From Tenacibaculum sp. AHE14PA (GTDB lineage Bacteria; Bacteroidota; Bacteroidia; Flavobacteriales; Flavobacteriaceae): a stretch of 64,000 bases of DNA. The position numbers were made by a program, and so were the translations under genes. The notes under the pieces were generated by a model. It had not been told where the DNA came from. It worked only from the letters and a program-made list of their open reading frames with translations, and ran no database searches. Shown piece by piece: positions 28,248 through 37,900 of this stretch. How positions within the stretch are numbered: the stretch's first letter is position 1; each line of letters opens with the position of its first letter. The stretch spans positions 124,001 through 188,000 of the forward strand of contig NZ_CP058983.1 of NCBI RefSeq assembly GCF_019278465.1, written 5' to 3'.

Positions 28248-30002
28248 TTATTCAATCACCTTTTTTACGCTACCACATTTAAGCATGGCATCACCAAAAT
28301 ATGGATTTAGTACTTTTTCTTCCTTACTTAACCAATAGGCTCCTTTATCACTATTTGCCATCGGACAAAATTGACTATAGACTTTCTCGTTTATTCCAAA
28401 AGTTTCAATAGCACTTATTAAGTATAACGATAAATGGTTAAAGTGACTTCTTTGTTCTTTTATATCGGCGGCTTTAAAAATTGAACTAAGTGCTGCTTTA
28501 ATTTCTTTATCAAAAAACATCCATTTTAAATGTGTATCGTTTGTTTTCAGTAATTTCATATCAACCTTGGTTAGATTAGCTATCGTCTTTTTTGTAGCTT
28601 CAGTAGCAGTAGTAACATTCTCTTTAATTAAAGCGTCTTTTAGTTCGATATAATTATTAAAAACAACTTTTAATTGTTCTTGAAATTCAACAGCAACTTT
28701 AAGTCGCTCCTTTTTTGTGGTATTTAACGGTGCTGTTTTACGATGCTTTTTATGATCAGTACTAGTTTGGTTGTCTTTTTTATTCATCATCGACTTTTTG
28801 CCTTGTAATTGCGCAGAAGCGTCAACAGTAAAAGTACCATTGGTTACAATTTCGTCACCATGTACAAGTCCGTCAATAACCTCATATTTTTCGCCTAATT
28901 GTTTACCAATTGTAATTTCTTTCATTTCAAAAATTGGTTTATTAGGATTTGTTTTTAAATAGGCAACAGAGCGTTCTCCTGTCCATAATACTGCCGATTT
29001 AGGAATCATTAAAAGTTGTTTCTTTTTAGAGGTTGCACTCTTAATATTTCCTTCAACAAACATTCCTGTTTTAAATTCTCTATTTTTATTATTTAAAACT
29101 ACGCGAAGTTTAACCGTTCTTGAGGTGGCGTTTAATGTTGGATCGATAAAAGCGACTTTACTGTTATTCTTTTTATTTGGATAAGCATTGGTGGTAACCG
29201 TAATATCTTGCCCTTTTTTAAATAACGAGATTTCATTCTCATACACATCAAATAAAGCCCAAACGGTATTTAAGTTTGTTATTTTTAATAAAGCTTGTCC
29301 TTGTTTTACATAGTCGCCTTGTGCTACTAGTTTTTCAGATACAGTACCAGAAACATTTGCATATATAGGAAGATTTTTTTTTACTTTTTTTGATACTTCA
29401 ATTTGATTAATTTGACTTTCAGAAATTTTCCAAAGCTTTAATTTATTGCGTACAGCTTTATATAATTCGGGTTGCGATTCTTTTAATGTTGAAGCAGTGA
29501 TTAATTCTTGTTGCGCTGCAAATAACTCAGGTGAATAAATAGTAGCTAATAGTTTTCCTTTTTTAATTTCTTCTCCTATTGAGCTAATATTTAAACGTTC
29601 TATTCTTCCTGAAAAATAACTCGCTTGTATTACGTTTGCATCTTCATTTTCGCTAATCTTTCCTGTTAATTTATAGGTAGCGGCTTCATTAGAATTATTA
29701 CCAACAACTGATGTTTGAATATTTGCCAACGCCATGGCGTTTTTTGTTAATTTAAACGCATCAGCATTTAAACCTTCGGCACTTGTTTCAGCAGGAATTA
29801 AATCCATACCACAAATAGGGCAGTCGCCAGCTTCGGGTTGCATAATTTGTGGATGCATAGAGCAGGTCCACTTTTGGTTCGTTTCTTTAGCTGGTTGAGA
29901 ATGATTATGAGAAGTATCTTTATTAGGTGAATTACCAAATAATAACCACCCAAATAATAACCCTATTACTAATACCCCTATATAAATTATATATTTTTTC
30001 AT
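28248..30002 (-). CDS. RND efflux periplasmic adaptor with metal-binding and DUF3347 domains (CusB-type)
   Basis: A 584-residue membrane-fusion protein. An N-terminal anchor (IIYIGVLVIGLLFGWLLF) is followed by a heavy-metal-binding motif (CSMHPQIMQP..CPICGMDLIP, residues about 47-70). Then come the adaptor core with hairpin and barrel domains (SGRIERLNIS, GTVSEKLVAQGDYVKQGQ, SAVLWTGERSVAYL) and a C-terminal DUF3347 domain (about 430-584) ending with FCPMANSDKGAYWLS and CGSVKKVIE. It links the CusA-type pump to TolC and may hand over copper. It is the last gene of the metal operon. Full-length, no damage. Confidence 0.9.
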   Translation of the reverse strand: MKKYIIYIGVLVIGLLFGWLLFGNSPNKDTSHNHSQPAKETNQKWTCSMHPQIMQPEAGDCPICGMDLIPAETSAEGLNADAFKLTKNAMALANIQTSVVGNNSNEAATYKLTGKISENEDANVIQASYFSGRIERLNISSIGEEIKKGKLLATIYSPELFAAQQELITASTLKESQPELYKAVRNKLKLWKISESQINQIEVSKKVKKNLPIYANVSGTVSEKLVAQGDYVKQGQALLKITNLNTVWALFDVYENEISLFKKGQDITVTTNAYPNKKNNSKVAFIDPTLNATSRTVKLRVVLNNKNREFKTGMFVEGNIKSATSKKKQLLMIPKSAVLWTGERSVAYLKTNPNKPIFEMKEITIGKQLGEKYEVIDGLVHGDEIVTNGTFTVDASAQLQGKKSMMNKKDNQTSTDHKKHRKTAPLNTTKKERLKVAVEFQEQLKVVFNNYIELKDALIKENVTTATEATKKTIANLTKVDMKLLKTNDTHLKWMFFDKEIKAALSSIFKAADIKEQRSHFNHLSLYLISAIETFGINEKVYSQFCPMANSDKGAYWLSKEEKVLNPYFGDAMLKCGSVKKVIE

Positions 30003-30014
30003 TACAGTAATTTT

Positions 30015-30806
30015 TTATTTACTTAATTTTAAAATTCTTGTTGCTCCTTGAATTACAAACACAAATACAATGATTCCTGTTATTAAATCAGGAATACCAG
30101 AGTTAGACCAATTTACTAATAGACCCGCTATTATTATTCCAATGTTTATGATAACATCATTAGAGGTAAAAATCATACTTGCTCTCATATGTGCATCATT
30201 ACTTTTTGATTTTTGTAAAATGTAAAGGCAAATACCATTTGCTATTAAGGCAAAAACAGACACTGTAATCATTGTAGATAAGATTGGCAGTATTTCAAAA
30301 CCTATAAACCTTCGTACAACCTCTATAAGACCTATGGTAGCAAGTAATATTTGAAAATAACCAGCATATTTTGCGATGCGTTTCTTTTTTAAAATAGTGC
30401 CTCCAACAGCAAAAAGACTTAATCCGTACACAAAAGAATCTGCAAGCATGTCTAAGCTATCTGCAACTAAACCCATCGATTTTGAAATAATACCGGTATA
30501 CATTTCTATTAAAAAAAATAAAAAGTTTATTAAGAGTACAGTCCATAAAGTTTTTGACTGACTCGTTTTGGATTCATTGAGAGTAATGCTTGTTTTTTCT
30601 GAGCTAATTTTATGTTCTTTTAGGTTTAAGTCCTTTATCGCTTCTTCGATATAGGTGGCATTATTTGTGTGAAATATTGTTAAAATTCTATCTTTTAAGT
30701 TAAAATCAAGTTGTTTAATACCATCAACATCAGATAACTTCATTTTAATCAGGTTTTCCTCTGAAGGACAATCCATTTTTGATATTTTAAAGATAGTTTT
30801 ATTCAT
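30015..30806 (-). CDS. HMA-like plus CDF-type cation transporter
   Basis: A 263-residue protein. The N-terminal 70 residues resemble a metal-binding HMA fold with a reduced motif (KMDCPSEENLIKMKL). About 85-263 contain five to six transmembrane segments of the cation-diffusion-facilitator type with SMGLVADSLDMLADSFVYGL. It should move a divalent or soft metal ion out of the cytoplasm. It starts 1 bp downstream of the preceding HMA gene's stop and precedes the adaptor gene. Which metal it carries is not clear. Confidence 0.75.
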   Translation of the reverse strand: MNKTIFKISKMDCPSEENLIKMKLSDVDGIKQLDFNLKDRILTIFHTNNATYIEEAIKDLNLKEHKISSEKTSITLNESKTSQSKTLWTVLLINFLFFLIEMYTGIISKSMGLVADSLDMLADSFVYGLSLFAVGGTILKKKRIAKYAGYFQILLATIGLIEVVRRFIGFEILPILSTMITVSVFALIANGICLYILQKSKSNDAHMRASMIFTSNDVIINIGIIIAGLLVNWSNSGIPDLITGIIVFVFVIQGATRILKLSK

Positions 30807-30807
30807 T

Positions 30808-31545
30808 TTAAAATATATTTAATAGCATTAATAATGTCATTACAATCATAATTGTATTTTCTATAAACGTTGCTTCTGTCATCGGTAATTTTAAAGCGGT
30901 TCCTAAACAAGCACATTGTATTGATTTTTTATCTAATAATGTTTTTGTTACCCCAATTGTTGTTATTCCTAATACAACAAGCGTAATGATTAAAGCGATG
31001 TTTACTTCAAATCTCATCAAGAGCATTAAACCTAAAATGGTTTCGATAAAAGGATAAATCCATCCATAAATAGGAATACGTTTTGCTAAAGGGTCATACA
31101 TTTTAAAAGATTCGGGAAATCCTTTTAAGTCTAACATTTTAAAAAAGCTAAATACAATGTAAAATAAACCCATAAAATCGAGCATAAATTCACTCCAGCT
31201 CCAATTTTTATAATGTAATAATACACTTGCAACGGTGATATAAAACAAGATAAGCAACAATGGTTTTAGTTGTTGGATTTTCGTTTTTTCTCCTTCAGTT
31301 GTAAAGCTTGAAGGTTGAGAAGAAACTAAGTGCTTTTCATCTTCTTTCATTGAAATAGTATATTTAGAAGGCAATGCTTTTTGTAATTGATCTATAGCGA
31401 TATGGCTACTCATGCTAACTTCTACTTCTCCTTTTTCAAGATTAACAACAGCCGATGTTACTTCTTCTAAAGCGTTTAAACTTTTTTCAACAGATGCTTT
31501 ACAACCGCCGCAGGTCATTTTAGATACGATATATGTGTGCTTCAT
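30808..31545 (-). CDS. HMA-domain membrane protein with MauE/DoxX-like C-terminus
   Basis: A 245-residue protein. Its N-terminal HMA domain has the copper-binding motif MTCGGCKAS (CxxC at 12-15). About four membrane segments follow, with sequences like YPFIETILGLMLLMRFEVNI and a conserved Cys pair QCACLGTALKLPMTE, as in MauE-like proteins. It may pass copper or reducing equivalents at the inner membrane. It lies inside the copper locus, 68 bp from the AraC regulator gene. Confidence 0.75.
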   Translation of the reverse strand: MKHTYIVSKMTCGGCKASVEKSLNALEEVTSAVVNLEKGEVEVSMSSHIAIDQLQKALPSKYTISMKEDEKHLVSSQPSSFTTEGEKTKIQQLKPLLLILFYITVASVLLHYKNWSWSEFMLDFMGLFYIVFSFFKMLDLKGFPESFKMYDPLAKRIPIYGWIYPFIETILGLMLLMRFEVNIALIITLVVLGITTIGVTKTLLDKKSIQCACLGTALKLPMTEATFIENTIMIVMTLLMLLNIF

Positions 31546-31613
31546 TTTTATTAATTTTTAAGTTGATAACAAAATTACAGCTTCATGATTCTATCTGTTT
31601 TCACAATTAGGTT

Positions 31614-32180
31614 TTATTTTGATACAATTTGGTCATGTTCTTGTCGGTTCCATTCTTGTAAATTTTTATAATTACTCATCGACATTCCTGTTACAGTTTT
31701 AAATTGCCTCGCTAAATGACTACTCGATTTATAATTAAGACTATAGGCTATTTCAGAAAAATTTAATTGCCCAAGTTGTATCATCTCTTTTATTTTTTCA
31801 ATTCTGAGAAGTATTTCATATTTCTCAATAGTAACACCTTCACTTTTACTAAACGCTTTACTTAAAATAGCATAATTTTTATTAAAACGTTTTGATAAAA
31901 ACTGAGTTAAATTTTCTGTACTATTAGAAGTTATTTTTTTAACAAGTGCAATTTTTATGGCTTCAATTAATGCTTTTGATTCTTCTTTAATGATTTCAAA
32001 ACCATGTAATTTTAAAACCGTTTCTAGTTTTGCTAGTTTTTTATAATCATCAGTTTTAACAAACTCTACTTGACCTAATTCAATATGGTTTACATCAAGT
32101 CTCAACATATTAAATTCATATAAAACTGTTGAAATGCAACGATTACAAACCATGTTTTTAATGTGTAGAGTTTGATTCAT
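31614..32180 (-). CDS. AraC-type regulator with N-terminal CxxC metal-sensor-like domain
   Basis: A 188-residue protein. The first 65 residues resemble an HMA fold (LHIKNMVCNRCISTVLYE) with Cys at 12 and 15. The C-terminal part (about 75-180) is an AraC helix-turn-helix pair (LNFSEIAYSLNYKSSSHLAR, FKTVTGMSMSNYK). This architecture suggests a direct cytoplasmic copper sensor controlling the surrounding efflux genes. AraC proteins with HMA-like N-termini are known near metal transporters in Bacteroidota; activation or repression is not predictable here. Confidence 0.85.
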   Translation of the reverse strand: MNQTLHIKNMVCNRCISTVLYEFNMLRLDVNHIELGQVEFVKTDDYKKLAKLETVLKLHGFEIIKEESKALIEAIKIALVKKITSNSTENLTQFLSKRFNKNYAILSKAFSKSEGVTIEKYEILLRIEKIKEMIQLGQLNFSEIAYSLNYKSSSHLARQFKTVTGMSMSNYKNLQEWNRQEHDQIVSK

Positions 32181-32204
32181 TCCTTTATGTTTTAGAATTT
32201 ATAA

Positions 32205-32465
32205 TTAATGCTTGTGTCCGTTAGCGTTATGGTCTTCTTTTTTCACGTAATTCATTCCACATTTTGGGCATTCACCTTCTATATCGCTTCCGCTACCTTC
32301 ACAATGCATTGGGCAAATATATGCAGAGGTATGTTCTTTTCCTTTCTTTTCTACTTGTTCGGTTTCGGTATTTTTAATCTCTTTTTTTGCATTTTTACAC
32401 GAAACGGTTGTTAGCATAAGAACTAATATAAATACTCCTAAAATTGTTTTTATTAATTTTGCCAT
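32205..32465 (-). CDS. Small metal-binding lipoprotein
   Basis: The frame extends to 32507, but ATG 32465 gives a proper lipoprotein signal (MAKLIKTILGVFILVLMLTT, then VSC). The mature part has a heavy-metal-binding motif [16 protein letters not shown] and a His-rich tail (DHNANGHKH). It is a close paralogue of the N-terminus of the gene at 32948-33637. It probably binds copper in the periplasm. Length 86 residues. Confidence 0.8.
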   Translation of the reverse strand: MAKLIKTILGVFILVLMLTTVSCKNAKKEIKNTETEQVEKKGKEHTSAYICPMHCEGSGSDIEGECPKCGMNYVKKEDHNANGHKH

Positions 32466-32503
32466 GATTTTTCTATTTTTAAATTTATTATTGTTTAATA
32501 AAA

Positions 32504-32947
32504 TCATTTTAATTGATTTAAATATTTAAGAATACGCTGTTTTTCAACTCCTGATAATGATGCGTTTTTATGAATGAAAGTATATGAACTTAAAGGCATT
32601 TTGTTATTTTCAATTTGTTTAATTATTGATTTAATTTTACTCGATTTTCTTCGATTTGATAACAAATTCCATTCACTAAAGTTCAATTCATCTTTTCCAT
32701 TTTTAACATGATCATCCAAAAACCAAGCAACAGGTTGTATTTTACTATACCAAGGATAATTTGTGTTATTACTGTGGCAATCGTAACAAGATACTTGCAA
32801 TTTTTTTTTAATGTCGTTAGGCACATTATTAACCAGTATAAAATCGGTTATTGGTATAACGTCACTTTGGTTACGTTCTGTGGGCACAAATTGTATGCCC
32901 ACAAAAACGACCAGTATAATAATTGTTATGATTTTAACAATTTTCAT
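32504..32947 (-). CDS. Membrane-anchored haem-binding domain protein
   Basis: A 147-residue protein with an N-terminal membrane anchor (IITIIILVVFVGIQFV) and a c-type haem motif CYDCHSNNTNYPWYSK (CxxCH). VAWFLDDHVKNGKDELNFSEW and a C-terminal SLSGVEKQRIL follow. This is the haem_bd family, typically periplasmic and found with copper or respiratory genes in Bacteroidota. It ends just before the lipoprotein gene and starts at the stop of the DUF3347 gene. Confidence 0.8.
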   Translation of the reverse strand: MKIVKIITIIILVVFVGIQFVPTERNQSDVIPITDFILVNNVPNDIKKKLQVSCYDCHSNNTNYPWYSKIQPVAWFLDDHVKNGKDELNFSEWNLLSNRRKSSKIKSIIKQIENNKMPLSSYTFIHKNASLSGVEKQRILKYLNQLK

Positions 32948-33637
32948 TTAGTTAATTTCTTTTTGAACTTTACCACAAGTTAACATTTTGCTTCCGTAAT
33001 AAGGGTTTTTAACATCTTTACTCATGCTTAACCAAGCACTACCTCCGTCATACATTGGGCAAAATTGCTCGTATAAAGTATTTTCGGTACCAGTAATTGC
33101 AACCATATCTGTAACATCTTTACTTAATATTTTGAAATGCTCTCTTTGATGTGTCATTGGGCTTACTGAAATATGTTCAGCGTGTTCTACTGCATCTTCG
33201 ATGATTTCATTTAATGCTGTTTGTTGCTCTTCTGTATATTTAGAAACGTCTAAATTCCCTAAACTTTTTTTCAATACAATTCCAAATTCTTTTGCTTTGT
33301 TTTCATCATCACCTACCAAAACATCTTTTAGGTTGAAGTAATCTTTTAAAATTATTTCTGAACTTCCATCTTGATTGGTATTCAAGGATATGTTCTCTTT
33401 TTTATAGTTTTTATTTTTTTTGTAATCCATTCCACATTTTGGACATTTACCTTCCATGTCGCTCCCGCTACCTTCACAATGCATTGGGCAAATATATGCA
33501 GAGGTATATTCTTTGCCTTTCTTTTCTACTTGTTCTGTTTCGGTAGTTTTAGTCTCTTTTTTTGCATCTTTACAAGCTATTGTTGTTAGCATAATACCTA
33601 ATACGAATACTCCTAAAATTGTTTTTACTGTTTTCAT
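32948..33637 (-). CDS. DUF3347 copper-related lipoprotein with metal-binding motif
   Basis: A 229-residue lipoprotein (signal [18 protein letters not shown]). It has the metal-binding motif [16 protein letters not shown] (about 50-74) and a DUF3347 domain (about 95-225, with [14 protein letters not shown] and CGKVQKEIN). The DUF3347 part is paralogous to the tail of the CusB-type adaptor at 28248-30002, and the N-terminus to the lipoprotein at 32205. These shared pieces suggest local shuffling of metal-binding modules. Likely a periplasmic copper carrier. Confidence 0.8.
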   Translation of the reverse strand: MKTVKTILGVFVLGIMLTTIACKDAKKETKTTETEQVEKKGKEYTSAYICPMHCEGSGSDMEGKCPKCGMDYKKNKNYKKENISLNTNQDGSSEIILKDYFNLKDVLVGDDENKAKEFGIVLKKSLGNLDVSKYTEEQQTALNEIIEDAVEHAEHISVSPMTHQREHFKILSKDVTDMVAITGTENTLYEQFCPMYDGGSAWLSMSKDVKNPYYGSKMLTCGKVQKEIN

Positions 33638-33673
33638 TTTAAATTGATTTTATAGTTATTAAATAATTGAATT

Positions 33674-34909
33674 TTAATTTGTTAAATAGTTAATAATTGT
33701 AGTTTGTAAATAATATTTTTTGATGGATTCTATTTGATTTATTTGAAACTTTAATTGTAGTTCTTGAATGTCTAAAACATCTTTAAAATTAATTGTTCCC
33801 GTTTCGTAGCTTCTTACTAAAATCGTTTCAGCATTTTTAGCTTGTTTTAAGTTTTTAGTTTGTGTTTTATGACTAATTCTTGCAGAGATTCTATCCTTTA
33901 AAGCTTTGTCTAAAATTGTTTCTAAACTATTGAACCGTTCTTGTTTTTGAGTCGCTATTTCTTGTTGCTGCAGTTTGTTTTGCTTACTTTTTGATTTGTA
34001 TTTCTTGTTGAAAATTGGAATAGAAATAGAAACCATTGGCATAATAATATCTTTTCCGTTGTCATTAAAGTTCATGTCTGTGCGCTTTTCAACGTTTATA
34101 TAATCCAATCCAAAACCAATCATTGGACTACTTTCCTTTTGATTCAATAATTCCGATTTTTCTATAGATTGATACAACTTATCATACTTTAATAACTCAG
34201 GATGTAATGCTAAATTTTTAGAATTTATTTCAAAATCTTCAGAAGGTAAATTCAATTTATTTATAACATTAATTTTAATCGCTTTATCCTGATTTAATAG
34301 TTTATTAAATTTAGTTTGTTCAGCCAAAAATTGTTGCTTTAATATTTCTAATAATTGTTGCATTTCATTCTGACGCATTTGCAATCGCAATACATCTACC
34401 ACAGATGCTTTACCAACTTCAACAGATGTTAAAGCTAATGTTTCGTAGGTTTTAAGCAGTTTAATGTTTTCAATTAAAATTGACTGTTTTGCCTTATTTG
34501 CGTATAAAGTATAATAGGATTGCGAAACCGAAGAAATTAGTCTTCTTTTAGCTATTACAATATCTTCAAATTTAACATCAGCCAAAGTACTTACATAATT
34601 TTCTCTTACTGTAATGCTTCCAAACCAAGGCATCATTTGTTTTGCAGAAATCTTAAAACGTTGTACTCCTGTTCTTGTTTCTGGCTCACTAATAAAATAC
34701 CCAACACCAAACTCAGTATTAGGTAATGTATTTACTTCATTTACTTTTTCGGAAGCAATAGAATATTGCAATTCAAACTTTTGAATTTCCGGATTATTAT
34801 CTAAAGCTTTATTAATATAGGTTTCTAATTCTTGACTTTGAGTATTTAGAACAAAGAAAAAAGAACCAAGAAGCAAGACAGCTTTGTGTATAATGTATAT
34901 ATTTTTCAT
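33674..34909 (-). CDS. TolC-family outer-membrane efflux protein (CusC-type)
   Basis: A 411-residue protein. A signal peptide (LLLGSFFFVLNTQSQ) precedes two long helical hairpin repeats typical of outer-membrane efflux channels (LETYINKALDNNPEIQKFEL; ASVVDVLRLQMRQNEMQQLL; GTINFKDVLDIQELQLKFQI). It would form the outer-membrane exit for the RND pump encoded 10 bp upstream. Length is normal for the family. Confidence 0.88.
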   Translation of the reverse strand: MKNIYIIHKAVLLLGSFFFVLNTQSQELETYINKALDNNPEIQKFELQYSIASEKVNEVNTLPNTEFGVGYFISEPETRTGVQRFKISAKQMMPWFGSITVRENYVSTLADVKFEDIVIAKRRLISSVSQSYYTLYANKAKQSILIENIKLLKTYETLALTSVEVGKASVVDVLRLQMRQNEMQQLLEILKQQFLAEQTKFNKLLNQDKAIKINVINKLNLPSEDFEINSKNLALHPELLKYDKLYQSIEKSELLNQKESSPMIGFGLDYINVEKRTDMNFNDNGKDIIMPMVSISIPIFNKKYKSKSKQNKLQQQEIATQKQERFNSLETILDKALKDRISARISHKTQTKNLKQAKNAETILVRSYETGTINFKDVLDIQELQLKFQINQIESIKKYYLQTTIINYLTN

Positions 34910-34919
34910 GGTATATTTT

Positions 34920-37900
34920 TTAATCTATTTTAGAAGCTCTTTTTTTCTCTAATCTCTTTAATTTTATCTCTTCTCTCCAGCTATATAAAACAGGAACAAT
35001 AAAATACGAGGTAACATCAATTACCATTCCTCCAAAAATAGGAATTGCCATGGGTATCATAATATCACTTCCTTTTCCTGTAGATGTTAGTACAGGTAAT
35101 AATGCCAAAATTGTAGTTACGGTAGTCATTAAACACGGACGAATACGTTTTTCGGCAGCATGCAAAGCAGCAACTCTAATACTCTTTTTATCTGAAGGTT
35201 TCTCACGTATAAAAGTTTGTGTTAGATAAGTTGCCATCACCACACCATCATCTGTAGCAATCCCAAATAAAGCAATAAAACCTACCCAAACAGCCACACT
35301 TAAATTAATGGTTTTCATATTGAAAAGCTCCCGCATATTCTCGCCAAAGAGATTAAAATTAAAAAACCAATCTTGGCCATATAACCAAATCATAATAAAA
35401 CCACCTGCAAAAGCAACGGTAATTCCTGTAAACACCATTAATGATGTGGTTACAGATTTAAACTGAAAATAGAGGATTAAAAAGATGATGGCTAATGCTA
35501 ACGGAACCACCACAGATAATGTTTTTTCTGCCCGTAACTGATTCTCGTAAGTTCCTGTAAATTTATAACTGATCCCTTTTGGGACTATTAATTCTCCTGA
35601 GTCTATTTTTTGTTGAAATAAAGCTTGTGCATTTTCAACAACAGCTACTTCTGCAAAACCATCTATTTTATCAAACAAAACATAACCAACTAAAAAAGTG
35701 TCTTCACTTTTAATAACTTGCGGACCTTGCTCATAACGAATCGTAGCCAATTCACTTAAAGGAACTGGATTTCCTTTTTCTACAGGAATATAAATATCTT
35801 TTATATTTTCGGGGTTACCACGTAGCTCTCTAGGGTAGCGAACACGAACAGCATAACGCTCTCTGCCTTCAACTGTTTGTGTTAAAGCCATACCACCAAT
35901 GGCAACTTTTAAGACACTTTGTACATCTTCAATAGAAATTCCGTAACGCGCTATTTTCTTTCTATCAATATCAATCAATAAATAAGGTTTACCAACAATT
36001 CTATCAGCAAAAACAGCCTCTACTTTAACACCTTCAGCTTGTTTTAAAAGACTTTCTAGTTGCAAACCAAAAGCCTCAATTTGTTTTAAATCTTGTCCTT
36101 TTACTTTAATTCCCATAGGTGCTCGCATACCAGTTTGTAGCATGACTAATCGTGTTTCTATAGGTTGTAGTTTTGGAGCAGAAGTAACTCCTGGTAATTT
36201 GGTAACTCTTACAATTTCATTCCAAATATCATCTGGATTCTTAATTTCTGGTCGCCAATTACGATAGTATTCTCCATTAGTATCTTCGATAAGTTGATCG
36301 TTTGTCACATTGAGTGCAGTCGAGATATTTGTTGCTTTCTTCTCGACTGCGATCGAACTGATAGCTAGATTTTTATTATGGATTAGGTTTCCATTTTTCA
36401 ATTCAAAAAAACCATCATTATTTACTTTATAACGCTGTCTTTTTCCTTTGTCATTTCGCATGTATTCTGATTTATACTGAATCATGTTTTCATACATCGA
36501 TAAAGGAGCTGGATCTAAAGCAGATGCTGTTCTACCAGCTTTTCCTACTACAGTTTTAATTTCTGGAATGGTAGCAACAGCCATGTCTAATTGTTGCAAT
36601 ACACGTTTATTTTCTTCTACGCCAGAATGTGGTAAAGAAGTAGGCATCAGTAAAAAAGAACCTTCATTTAAAGAAGGCATAAATTCTTTACCTGTATTAT
36701 TCATTATCCAAGCTCCTGAAATAAGAACGGTTGTTGGAATGATTAAAAAAAGTAGTTTGTTAGCTAAAGCCCACCTTAATATTTGTTCGTAATAGATTCT
36801 TAAAACAGAAAATACGCCTAAAATTCCGAAGCAAATAATAGCAACAAAGACTAGGTTAATTAAAATGCTACGATTAAAACCTAATGGTCTCCAATATGCT
36901 GCAAGCAGAAACACAATAGCTGCCGAAGAAATTAAGATGTTTGTAAGGTTAACTTTTTTTGTATCTAATTTTTCTAGAACACCAAGTAAACCTGTAACTC
37001 CGAAAGCAATTACAACAATACCTAACCAATTACCACTTATAATAACTGCAAATCCTACAATAATTAATGCTCCATTTATAATATGTTTAAACGAATTTTT
37101 AAGTGTTGTTTTTCTGAATAAATACGCTGCAAATGGCGGAATCAAAAACAAAGCAATTACTAAAGAAGCTGCTAAGGCCATTGTTTTTGTAAAAGCTAAA
37201 GGTCTAAAAAGTTTTCCTTCGGCACCAATCATTGTAAATACAGGTACAAAACTTATAATGGTTGTTAAAACAGCAGTTAAGATAGCGCCTGAAACTTCTG
37301 ATGTAGCATTATAAACTACTTCGTTTATTGTATATGTTGTACCGTCTTTACGAAGACATAATTTTTTATCGTCGAGATGACGAATCATATTTTCGGCAAG
37401 TATGACGCCGACATCTACCATCGTTCCAATAGCAATTGCAATACCTGATAATGCCACAATATTAGCATCAACATTAAATAGTTTCATGGTAATAAAAACC
37501 ATTAAAATAGCAACAGGCAATAATCCAGAAATTAATAAAGAGGCTCTTAAATTAAAAACCATCACAATAATTACTAAAATGGTAATCAATATTTCTAATA
37601 TTAAAGCTTCGTTAAGGGTATCTAAGGTTTCTTCAATAAGTTCAGTTCGGTCGTAAAAAGGAATAACTGTTAATTGAGAGGTGCGTCCGTCTGCCAATAC
37701 TTTAGTAGGCAAACCACCTTTAAGTTCTGTAATTTTTTCTTTTACATTGGTAATTACTTCCATCGGATTAGCTCCGTATCTAGCTACTACAACACCTCCA
37801 ACAACTTCTGCACCTTCTTTATCTAATAAACCTCTTCTGGTTGCTGGACCTAAAGAGACTTTAGCAATGTCTTTAATTTTAATAGCGGTATATTCTTCGG

